From Salinimicrobium terrae DSM 17865 (lineage in GTDB: Bacteria > Bacteroidota > Bacteroidia > Flavobacteriales > Flavobacteriaceae): a stretch of DNA of 64,000 nucleotides. Position numbers and translations under genes: made by a program. The stretch lies in contig NZ_KE384221.1 in NCBI RefSeq assembly GCF_000424665.1, positions 378,278-442,277 of the forward strand, written 5' to 3'. Below the pieces are notes generated by a model. The model was not told the origin of the DNA. It ran no database searches and saw only the letters and a program-made list of their open reading frames with translations. This document shows, piece after piece, positions 42,749 to 50,536 of the stretch; within the stretch, counting starts at the first letter, position 1, and every line of letters starts with the position of its first letter.

Positions 42749-43833
42749 ATCGCAGTTTAAGTTTAATCTATGCTTTCCGGAATCGTGATCTGCAAAGGAT
42801 CAAATCGAGTATGGATTCACTTAAAATGCAGGTATTCCAGGATTTTGAGGTGATCTTCGTCGATTACGGGAGTAACAGAGAAACAACTGTCGAACTTGAG
42901 AATCTCTTAGTGGACTATGATTTTGTAAGATACTTTTACCTGCCTGTAGAGAATTTGCTTTGGAATAAAAGCAAAGCCCTTAATTATGGAATCCTTCAAA
43001 GCAAAGGTGAATACGTATTTATAGCAGATGCAGATCTCATTTTTCATCCTGAAGCCACAGCCCTGCTTGATCGCCTGACATTGCCTGATGCTTTCAACCT
43101 GTTTAGAATGGGTTATTTAAATCAAAAGGAATCTGAAAAGCTCAATTCAGATTACAGTTTTAGCGAGCTTAAGGTCTCTCGAAGTGGAGATGTAAATGGA
43201 ATGGTTCTCGCTCCTAAAAAGGCCTTTGAAAAAATTAACGGTTTTGATGAATTCTTCCACTTTTATGGTGCTGAAGATGAAGACCTGTTTGCCCGGCTGG
43301 AGCAGGCAGGATTGAGAAAAAATAAAAATGAGGATCCTCTTTTTTATCATAACTGGCACAAAAGTTTTTCAGGGTCGGAAAATGAGCTACTTACTGCCAA
43401 TCCCAGGCTTAAAAATGTAATGAGGATCAATCAGCAGCATTTTCATAGGAACAGGGAGAGAAAGCTGGTAAAACCCTTAAGGCAGGAAGGGATGGGGAGA
43501 ATTGTGGATCCCAAAAGGATGGAGGATCTTCAGAAACCCAGCCTGCGATTTCAAATTCCAAATATTGTAGCCCAGGTAGAGCATTTTCTGAGAGAAGAAT
43601 TACCATCGTGCGCAGGAGAAGTAGTTCATGCTGAATTTTATGAAGATGGTTATTATTCCACATTAAAATATAAAATTAAGACTCTTCTTGGAAAACAGAG
43701 TCAACCGTATTGTTCTCTTAAAGAGGTTAATGACAGAATCTTAAAAGAAATTCTGTTCAACTACCGGGATCATAACTATTCTTTTAAAATTCGAGAGGAT
43801 TTGAAACGTATTACTTTTAAAATTCAGGTTTAA
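42745..43833 (+). CDS. Glycosyltransferase family 2 with galactosyltransferase-like C-terminal part
   Basis: The 362-residue enzyme has SLIYAFRNRDLQRIKSSMDS, VIFVDYGSNRETTVELEN, ALNYGILQSKGEYVFIADAD and the DADLIFHP metal motif. GFDEFFHFYGAEDEDLFARL gives the second acidic block of the Glyco_transf_7C (galactosyltransferase C-terminal) type. The last ~100 residues form an extra domain with no assignment. It is part of the coupled operon. Galactose or GalNAc transfer is suggested by the block, not proven. Confidence 0.83.
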   Translation: MNRSLSLIYAFRNRDLQRIKSSMDSLKMQVFQDFEVIFVDYGSNRETTVELENLLVDYDFVRYFYLPVENLLWNKSKALNYGILQSKGEYVFIADADLIFHPEATALLDRLTLPDAFNLFRMGYLNQKESEKLNSDYSFSELKVSRSGDVNGMVLAPKKAFEKINGFDEFFHFYGAEDEDLFARLEQAGLRKNKNEDPLFYHNWHKSFSGSENELLTANPRLKNVMRINQQHFHRNRERKLVKPLRQEGMGRIVDPKRMEDLQKPSLRFQIPNIVAQVEHFLREELPSCAGEVVHAEFYEDGYYSTLKYKIKTLLGKQSQPYCSLKEVNDRILKEILFNYRDHNYSFKIREDLKRITFKIQV

Positions 43834-43834
43834 G

Positions 43835-44476
43835 TTGAAAATCAAAATATTAGAAACTTTCTTCAATGTTAACAGGAATCTGGCCAGGGATCTTGTCCGG
43901 AAACTGAGGGCCAGACAACAGGCGCAGAAAACTCAGGAATTAAGAAAAAACAAACGATCAGATTTCAGGCGCTGGGAAAAATCTTCAGCCTTATATTCCG
44001 AGTGGGATGAGCGGACAATTAAAATGGCTACCTTTCTTTATCCCGGTTCCAATATTATTGAATTCGGTGCCGGAAATATGGTCCTGAAAGAGAATCTGCC
44101 GCCAAATTGTTCCTACACTCCTTCAGATATCTATAAGAGATCCGGGGATGTAATTGTCTGTGACCTTAATGAACCTGTTGAAATTGATCTGTCAAAATAT
44201 GATACTGCAGTTTTCAGCGGAGTTTTGGAGTACGTTTACAATATTGATCAGGTCTTTGAGCAACTAAAGCCTTTTATGCGTTATGTTGTGCTCTCTTATT
44301 CCTGTAAAGATCTTTCAGATGCAGATAGGTTGGAGAGAGGCTGGTTAAGTGATTATTCCCGGGAGGAACTGGAAAGGATTTTTAAAAAACATGACTATGA
44401 AATCATCACTGGAGGGCAGTGGAGGAAACAATTGTTATATTCCCTGAAGCAGAAAAGTTATAGTCAATGCGAATAG
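43835..44476 (+). CDS. SAM-dependent methyltransferase-like protein
   Basis: The 213-residue protein starts at a TTG two bases after the previous stop. It has motif I NIIEFGAGNMVLKENL at about 73, a DVIVCDLNEPVEID block and YDTAVFSGVLEYVYNIDQVF with VLSYSCKD. This is a short, somewhat diverged class I methyltransferase. The first 50 residues are strongly basic. It overlaps the next GT2 gene by 10 bases. Catalytic competence is uncertain because later motifs are weak. Confidence 0.65.
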   Translation: MKIKILETFFNVNRNLARDLVRKLRARQQAQKTQELRKNKRSDFRRWEKSSALYSEWDERTIKMATFLYPGSNIIEFGAGNMVLKENLPPNCSYTPSDIYKRSGDVIVCDLNEPVEIDLSKYDTAVFSGVLEYVYNIDQVFEQLKPFMRYVVLSYSCKDLSDADRLERGWLSDYSREELERIFKKHDYEIITGGQWRKQLLYSLKQKSYSQCE

Positions 44477-45444
44477 GCTCTAATCCACATAAGGTGCAAA
44501 AAAAAATTGCCCTGGAGAACAATCACCGGGTAGTAGTAGTTGTTTTCATTCCACAGTTGACAGGGTACTACCAAAAATCTCTTGATGTATTCAAACTCTG
44601 CATTGAATCCCTCGTAAGGACGAACACAGGGGAGTATTCTATTACTGTGGTTAATAACGGCTCATGCAGGGAAGTAAAAGATCTGTTAGACGCTTATTCT
44701 TCAAAAGAAGTGGACACTATAATTCATCACGCCCGGAATATTGGAAAAATTGATGCGTTGGTTGGGGCGGCAAGAGGGGTAAGGGAAGAGTTAATAACAT
44801 TAAGTGATGCAGATATTCTTTACAAGAAGAATTGGGATAAAGCCACACGCGAAGTTTTCAGAACTTTTAAAAAGGCCGGCTCGGTCTCTCCAATTTCCTT
44901 CAGGCATGGCTTATTTTATGGCACAAGTTCAGTTCTGAGGGAGGTTTTATTTGGTCGTCTGGAATTTTCCTATGAACCAATACCTGAGAATTTTGAGGAT
45001 CAGAATAAATATCTTTCGAGTATCAACTGGAACAATGAAAAGGATGATCAGGTTGAATGGCCGGTAGTAAGTTTAAAAGGTGTTAAGGCTGTAATCGGTA
45101 GCGGACATCAGGTCCTTACCCTTAAGAGAGAAATACTCTTTTCTTCAGTACCTGAGGCTCCTTCTCTAACCCTTGTAGGTGGCAATTCTGAAAATAAATA
45201 CATAGATGAACCCATTGATAAAGCAGGTTTTATGAGGCTAAGCACCTACAATAACTACGCTTATCATATGGGCAATGAGATCGAAAGTTGGATGGAGAAA
45301 ATACCATCAGGTGAAAAGGAAGACTTTGCAGGTTATCATCCGTTTCCTTTAGAAAAGAAAAAGGTGAAAACTAGCGGGCATAGAGCTTTTATTATAAGGA
45401 AACACCTGGTAAAAAGGTTGTTTAAATTTTTTTATCACCAATGA
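44467..45444 (+). CDS. Glycosyltransferase family 2
   Basis: The 325-residue enzyme contains VVVVVFIPQLTGYYQKSLDV, a ITVVNNGSCREVKDLLDAY nucleotide-binding region and ELITLSDADILYKKNWDKAT with SDADI as metal motif near 117. IGSGHQVLTLKREILF follows. This layout is GT2-like, though the N-terminal 15 residues precede the usual first strand. It overlaps neighbours by 10 and 4 bases. Specificity unknown. Confidence 0.78.
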   Translation: MRIGSNPHKVQKKIALENNHRVVVVVFIPQLTGYYQKSLDVFKLCIESLVRTNTGEYSITVVNNGSCREVKDLLDAYSSKEVDTIIHHARNIGKIDALVGAARGVREELITLSDADILYKKNWDKATREVFRTFKKAGSVSPISFRHGLFYGTSSVLREVLFGRLEFSYEPIPENFEDQNKYLSSINWNNEKDDQVEWPVVSLKGVKAVIGSGHQVLTLKREILFSSVPEAPSLTLVGGNSENKYIDEPIDKAGFMRLSTYNNYAYHMGNEIESWMEKIPSGEKEDFAGYHPFPLEKKKVKTSGHRAFIIRKHLVKRLFKFFYHQ

Positions 45445-46604
45445 GGCAGAAAATATTAATTGTAGGGCCTATAGAGGATCTTGGAGGAAGGGAGCTTGAA
45501 GCGGGATTTGTTGCGTCAGTTTTAAAAGAGGATTTTGATGTCAGCGTACTTTCTACAGGTAATCTCACCCACACCTCTCAATTCTATGAAACTGCAGATG
45601 GTATACAGATGGTTTCTTTGAAACAGTTATTGTACAAAAGATACTGGCCTCTTAGGCCCGCTTCATTTTTAAGTTATCTAAAGAACAGGAGAAAAGCCCC
45701 CCGATATTTTTATGTGAACAACAAATTCAACTCGAAATTTATTAAATCCAGGGAAAACGAGATCTTAAAAGAACATATTTCTAACCATGACCTGGTTTTT
45801 ATCATTGCTCATCTTGAGACGCTACGGACCAGAGAGATTATTGAATACTGTGATAAAATGAAAAAACCTGTAATATTTAGGACAACAGGTGAAATTTCAA
45901 ATCAGACGTTTCCTTTATATCTTCATAAAGTAGCTCATTTTTTACACCACTCTATGCATAATGCCCAAAGGCTTCATGAAAAATTATCTGAAATAACCTG
46001 GTCTAAAATCGACCAGACGGCTTTCTTTGAAGATAAATTATTGGATATTCCTTGTGTAGATAAAATTCCCACTGCATTCGGCGTAATTGGAAGATTGAGC
46101 CCGGAAAAAAATCTAGAAAACCTTATTTCCTATTTTTCAGAAAATGGAAATGAAAAAGACACCTTATATATCGTTGGCGATGGGGAACTGGGTATGAAAC
46201 TTAAAATGCTCTCTGCGAATAGATCTAATATTGAAATTATAGGTTCTATAGCCTACCAAGAAGTATCTGAATTTTTCAAAAAAATTCATTGTTTCATAGT
46301 GGCATCTTACACAGAAGCAGGACCGCTGGTAGGAGTGGAAGCAATGGCTGCGGGGAAACTAATATTAAGTACAAAAGTAGGCGCTATGCCGGAAAGACTT
46401 CAAGAAACTGATAATGATTTTTGGTTTGAACCAGATGACGAAAGATCGTTCAGGGAACAATTTGAAAGGATTAAAAGTTTAGATCCGTCACAGGTTTATG
46501 AAATTGCCGGCAAAAATCGTGAAGTTTATATCGAAAGATACAGTAAAAGAACGATAGCGGAAGAATACCTTAGTAGTGTAAAGCAAATTCTAAAGAATAA
46601 TTAG
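45441..46604 (+). CDS. Glycosyltransferase family 4
   Basis: The 387-residue GT-B protein starts MRQKILIVGPIEDLGGRELE. The donor domain has FGVIGRLSPEKNLENLISYF, YIVGDGELGMKLKMLSAN and FIVASYTEAGPLVGVEAMAA (EX7E motif), then LSTKVGAMPERLQETDNDF. It is a well-formed GT4 enzyme. It lies two bases before the neuB-like gene, so it is a reasonable but unproven candidate for working on the same part of the glycan as the nonulosonic acid. Confidence 0.87.
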   Translation: MRQKILIVGPIEDLGGRELEAGFVASVLKEDFDVSVLSTGNLTHTSQFYETADGIQMVSLKQLLYKRYWPLRPASFLSYLKNRRKAPRYFYVNNKFNSKFIKSRENEILKEHISNHDLVFIIAHLETLRTREIIEYCDKMKKPVIFRTTGEISNQTFPLYLHKVAHFLHHSMHNAQRLHEKLSEITWSKIDQTAFFEDKLLDIPCVDKIPTAFGVIGRLSPEKNLENLISYFSENGNEKDTLYIVGDGELGMKLKMLSANRSNIEIIGSIAYQEVSEFFKKIHCFIVASYTEAGPLVGVEAMAAGKLILSTKVGAMPERLQETDNDFWFEPDDERSFREQFERIKSLDPSQVYEIAGKNREVYIERYSKRTIAEEYLSSVKQILKNN

Positions 46605-46606
46605 GC

Positions 46607-47602
46607 ATGTTTATAATAGCGGAAGTCGGGCAGGCTCACGAAGGAAGTTTAGGGATGGCGTTTTCATATATAGATGCGCTTTCTGAAGCAGGAGTGAATG
46701 CGGCAAAGTTTCAGGTACACATAGCCGAAGCAGAAAGCAGTATTCATGAGCCTTTTCGGGTGAAATTTTCCTTACAGGATGCTACCCGCTTTGACTACTG
46801 GAAACGAATGGAGTTTACACGGGAGGAATGGCAAATGCTGAAGGAGAGATGTGACAAAAAAGGAGTGGAATTTCTGGCCTCGCCGTTTAGCAATGCGGCC
46901 GTAGACCTACTGGAGAAAGTGGGCGTGAAGCGGTATAAAATCGGTTCCGGAGAAGTGAATAATTTCCTGTTACTAGAGAAAATTGCCCAAACAGGAAAAC
47001 CGGTTATTCTTTCTTCGGGAATGAGTTCTTTTGAAGACTTGGATGAAGCTGTGACTTTTTTGAAACAGCGGAAGGTCAACTATTCCATTTTGCAGTGTAC
47101 TACGGCCTATCCCACCAGTCCGGAAAACTATGGACTTAACGTCATAGAGGAACTAAAGACACGTTATGGAGTGCCAATTGGTTATTCAGACCATTCGGCA
47201 AGAATTGAAACTTGTATTGCCGCTGCTGCTTTGGAGGCAGAGATTCTGGAGTTCCATGCGATTTTTGACAGGAGCAGCTTCGGTCCTGACGCCTCCTCAT
47301 CGCTGGAGATTAATGAGATCAAACAGCTGGTGCAGGCGGTGAGGAATATTCAGACATCATTTGGTCATCCGGTAAATAAAAATGACAATTCCGGTTTTAG
47401 CGACTTAAAGAACATCTTTGAAAAATCTTTGGCTTTGAACAAAGATCTTCCGAGGGGGCATATTTTAAAGTTTGAAGACCTGGAATCAAAAAAGCCTAGG
47501 GGGCATGGAATAGATGCAAAAGATTTTGGAAAAGTAATAGGGCAGGAATTAGCGCGGAAATGCGAAAAATGGGAATTTCTGACTTCTGATATGATTAAAT
47601 GA
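46607..47602 (+). CDS. neuB: N-acetylneuraminate (nonulosonate) synthase, NeuB-like
   Basis: The 331-residue enzyme has the NeuB domain (MFIIAEVGQAHEGSLGMAF, AAKFQVHIAEAESS, FLASPFSNAAVDLLEKVGV, YKIGSGEVNN, LQCTTAYPTSPENYGLNVIE, GYSDHSARIETCIAAAAL). A C-terminal SAF/antifreeze-like domain covers about 270-331 (DLPRGHILKFEDLESKKPRG). It condenses a 2-acetamido mannose-type sugar with phosphoenolpyruvate to the nine-carbon acid. It completes the NeuC-NeuB-NeuA route but lies 31 kb from the other two genes on the opposite strand. ManNAc, 6-phospho or bacillosamine-derived substrate cannot be told apart here. Confidence 0.92.
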   Translation: MFIIAEVGQAHEGSLGMAFSYIDALSEAGVNAAKFQVHIAEAESSIHEPFRVKFSLQDATRFDYWKRMEFTREEWQMLKERCDKKGVEFLASPFSNAAVDLLEKVGVKRYKIGSGEVNNFLLLEKIAQTGKPVILSSGMSSFEDLDEAVTFLKQRKVNYSILQCTTAYPTSPENYGLNVIEELKTRYGVPIGYSDHSARIETCIAAAALEAEILEFHAIFDRSSFGPDASSSLEINEIKQLVQAVRNIQTSFGHPVNKNDNSGFSDLKNIFEKSLALNKDLPRGHILKFEDLESKKPRGHGIDAKDFGKVIGQELARKCEKWEFLTSDMIK

Positions 47603-47690
47603 CAATTGATTTAAAAATTATTTCATAATCAAATTCTCAATGTTCTTTAAGCCAAGGCCCGGTAAATAGAATTTCTAGGAGGTCAAAGGG

Positions 47691-47798
47691 ATGAAAATTT
47701 TATATAAAGGAATCACGTTATGCCACCTAAAGTACAATTCTACTTCAATTCAACCTTACCGCATTTCACCCAGCTCATTTCGGGAATCGAAATTCTGA
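47691..47798 (+). other. Possible leader reading frame behind a Shine-Dalgarno sequence
   Basis: AGGAGG lies 9 bases before an ATG at 47691 that opens a 35-codon frame (MKILYKGITLCHLK) ending at TGA 47796-47798. The frame overlaps the start of the glycosyltransferase gene at 47720 in a different phase. It may be a regulatory leader peptide, a remnant N-terminus from a frameshift, or chance. The rest of the 47603-47719 spacer shows nothing else. Confidence 0.25.
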
Positions 47799-48736
47799 AT
47801 CAACAGGGAGAAATTGATTTAGAATATTCTTTGGAAACCAGAAATTACCCCGTCAATATCTGCAGAGTCGTATATGAAGGAAAAGTATTGATTTTTGATC
47901 TGGCCGATACTTCAGTAATTAGAGAAAAATTCTACAACGAATGTGATTTTTACATTAAAAGAATGCTTCTTCGGAAGGATTTTAAAGAAAGAAATAAACT
48001 TATTCCGTATGGTTTAAATTACATTGTGTTCTATGAAAATATTTTTATGCGAAATCTCATCTTTAATAAGAAATATTTTAAATACGGTATAAGGTACCAT
48101 CAAAAAATTTCTGAAATTCTGAATATAAAAATCTCAATCTATACTTCACATCTAAAGAATCTTCAAGCTCAACCTATTGAGAATTACAATTTAATATTTA
48201 GAACCAGATTGTGGAATCCAGATAATAATCTAAATATCTCAAAGAAAAAAGAGCGCAAAAAGATGAATCAGGAACGGATTAAAATTAATCAGCTATTAAC
48301 TAGAAAATTTGGAGATTCCTTCCAAGGGGGGATTGAGAAAGATGAATACTCAACTAAGGAAAGTCCTGATCTTCTTCTTTCCGGGGAACAGTATCATAAG
48401 AAAAATTATCTTAAACTGCTTAAGAATTCAGCTATTGGAATTGTTAGTCCGGGGTTGGAAGATAGTATAAGTTGGAAGTTTGGAGAATATGTGGCTCATG
48501 GTCTTGCTGTAATTACGACTCCTGTAGATGATTATCTGTTTCGCGGAGAATTTAGGGAAGGGGAAAATTATCTTGTCTATTCGGAACTCTCAGAATTGGT
48601 TGAAAAGATAGAGAGCTTACACAGGAATGACAGCTACCTTAGAAAAATCCAAAAGAATAATGTAGAGTATTATAAAAACTGGCTGGAGCCATCGGCTAAA
48701 ATACGATCCATTTTTATGGAAATTAAAGCTTCCTGA
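47720..48736 (+). CDS. Putative GT-B glycosyltransferase
   Basis: The 338-residue protein starts MPPKVQFYFNSTLPHFTQLI. Its second half has a Rossmann-like layout with YLKLLKNSAIGIVSPGLEDS, SWKFGEYVAHGLAVITTPVD and YLVYSELSELVEKIESLHR. The layout recalls GT-B proteins in which the donor-binding loop follows a GxxxAxG helix, and the protein at 53111 is similar in length and end structure. The EX7E motif is weak, so the family is uncertain. It is the last gene of the operon that began at 26139 and converges with the minus-strand island. Confidence 0.6.
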   Translation: MPPKVQFYFNSTLPHFTQLISGIEILNQQGEIDLEYSLETRNYPVNICRVVYEGKVLIFDLADTSVIREKFYNECDFYIKRMLLRKDFKERNKLIPYGLNYIVFYENIFMRNLIFNKKYFKYGIRYHQKISEILNIKISIYTSHLKNLQAQPIENYNLIFRTRLWNPDNNLNISKKKERKKMNQERIKINQLLTRKFGDSFQGGIEKDEYSTKESPDLLLSGEQYHKKNYLKLLKNSAIGIVSPGLEDSISWKFGEYVAHGLAVITTPVDDYLFRGEFREGENYLVYSELSELVEKIESLHRNDSYLRKIQKNNVEYYKNWLEPSAKIRSIFMEIKAS

Positions 48737-48780
48737 ATCTTCTGATGACTTAAACAATATGATTTTTTGCTTGTAATGTA

Positions 48781-49555
48781 TTATTCCATTAGGATCTCTT
48801 TAAAGGTTTTAAAATCGATTAGGTTTAAGTTTGTCTTTCTGTTTAAATCCAAAATGTTGAATTCATAAAAAGGATTATCAAATTCAATGTGCTTGCCTAT
48901 TTGATGCTGTTTTGCTAAAATCCCCATTCCCCAATCAGCATTCAATGCAGCATGAATTAACCAGAGGGTTACAGCGCCATTTAAAAAAGGCTTTCCAGGT
49001 GGTGCCATTCCAAAGACCTTGTGCAGGGGTAAACCAGTATTTATGATACTCCCTTGCGTGCCATTCCGAAGGTGGATTACAATCATGAAGCACAATGAAA
49101 CCATCGTCTTTAACGTGGTTTAATGAGTTTATTATATCTCTGTCAACTTGTTCTGCCAAGTGTAAACCATCAATAAAAATGACATCAAATTTGATCTCAC
49201 TGGACAATATTTCACCATTCCTAAGTTTTCTGAAGAACTCATCACTTGTAATTTTAAAATCTACAGGATTTTGATCATACTCTAATCCGGGGTCTACGCT
49301 GTATTTTTTAGTTGCTTTTATATAATTAAAATTATAAATAGGGTTGCGGACTCCTATTTCCAGGTAAAAAGTATCGTCCGATTTAAGAGAAAGTAAAAAA
49401 TTTAAAACCTCAGTTCTTGATGGCTTTTTAGATAATTCCGAGTAATTCCTTTTTTGAACTTTTAAAAACTGCGCATCGTTGAAAGAACTTCTGCCTTTTA
49501 CATAATTTTTAATGGGTTTTACCTTTAGTAAAATTTCTTTAAGTTTCCTTTTCAT
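48781..49555 (-). pseudogene. SAM-dependent methyltransferase gene with a frameshift
   Basis: The frame opens at an ATG (49553-49555, MKRKLKEILLKVKPIKNY). It runs through FYLEIGVRNPIYNFNYI (motif I), FDVIFIDGLHLAEQVDRDII and LHDCNPPSEWHAREYH to NGTTWKAFFKWRC, then reaches a stop at 48935. Another frame continues the homology-like reading (IHAALNADWGMGI, then the tail) to the stop at 48781. The switch needs one base fewer, or a two-base change, in the stretch 48950-48995, which contains a run of six T (minus strand). The N-terminal two thirds with the SAM site are intact. It could be a pseudogene, a phase-variable gene or a sequencing error. Confidence 0.72.
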
Positions 49556-49580
49556 GGGTGGGAATTGCATATAATATGAA

Positions 49581-50423
49581 TTAAGATATTGATCTATTAC
49601 CCATAATTTTCCTGGAAAAGTTACGAATGAAGCGGGCATAGTGAAAAACAATATTATCCTTATACTGAATTCCAAAACTTCCACTCATTCCCTGGATTCT
49701 CAAGGGTATAGTCAGGGGTGCGTAACTCTTGCCTTCACATTTCTGATATGTAGAAGTAGCATCCCATAAAGATGCTTCAAAGTTATACCATAGATCAATA
49801 TTACTACCAGCACTCAATAAATAAGGCCAAAAATCTAATGTAAAAAAGAAACATCTTGAATCCATTCTTTTTGGCTTGAATATATTAGCGTAAACTAAAC
49901 AAGACTTTTTCTGGGTGAGCTGAAAAAAAATCCCAGAAAGTCTGCTAATATTAAGAACCTTTAATCTTCCGGTTATTTTCACGGCCATTTTTACTTCTTT
50001 TAGAAATTTTGAAGTTTTAAACGCAAATTCAATAATTTCCAGTTCTTTGTAACCAATACCGCGATCGGGATGAACAGGTGCAGATTCAAATTTGAGATAT
50101 TCAATTCTCTCCGGGAGTATTGGAAAGTTTTCTAACTGGTCACCCGAATTTTCAATAAAAACCATCTTAAACTTCGTTTTATTAATATAGAATTTTATTG
50201 CTTCCAGATATTGTTGTCGTCGAAGTGCCGGATCTTTAACTGTAAGATTTGAGAGACTATTTGGAGTAATGGTGCCTGTAAGTATTAGAACAAGGTCGTT
50301 CTCTTCTGGTTTCATAATCTGGTCGTGGTCTTTTATATCTAAAGATTGATTCTTTAATTTTTCCAACAAATGATTTTGATCGAATCGAAAGATAATGATC
50401 TTTTCGAAAAATTTGAATAACAT
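49581..50423 (-). CDS. Unknown conserved-looking glycan-locus protein
   Basis: I do not recognise this 280-residue protein. It has an N-terminal DLVLILTGTITPNSLSNL strand-loop, RRQQYLEAIKFYINKTKF, MVFIENSGDQLENFP, RGIGYKELEIIEFAFKTSKF and VKITGRLKVLN. The YKITGR-type block and the early TGTI glycine loop suggest a nucleotide-sugar-binding glycosyltransferase-like fold, but no donor DxD motif is clear. It lies 25 bases before the frameshifted methyltransferase gene on the same strand and is divergent from the GT2 gene at 50537. A glycan role is inferred only from position. Confidence 0.55.
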   Translation of the reverse strand: MLFKFFEKIIIFRFDQNHLLEKLKNQSLDIKDHDQIMKPEENDLVLILTGTITPNSLSNLTVKDPALRRQQYLEAIKFYINKTKFKMVFIENSGDQLENFPILPERIEYLKFESAPVHPDRGIGYKELEIIEFAFKTSKFLKEVKMAVKITGRLKVLNISRLSGIFFQLTQKKSCLVYANIFKPKRMDSRCFFFTLDFWPYLLSAGSNIDLWYNFEASLWDATSTYQKCEGKSYAPLTIPLRIQGMSGSFGIQYKDNIVFHYARFIRNFSRKIMGNRSIS

Positions 50424-50511
50424 GTCCAGGTATGACCGAGAGGTAACTGTTTTAAATTTTCATGCTGTTGATCAGATTCTTGTTAACCTAAACAGGATTT
50501 GTAAAAAATAG

Positions 50512-50519
50512 TACATTTG
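50512..50519 (+). promoter_or_regulatory. -7 box for the right-hand glycan operon
   Basis: TACATTTG matches TANNTTTG and ends 17 bases before the ATG at 50537, the first plus-strand gene after the divergent island. A TTTG lies at 50498-50501, too close to be a usual -33 element. Confidence 0.4.
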
Positions 50520-50536
50520 ACCAAAGCCATTGCCTC

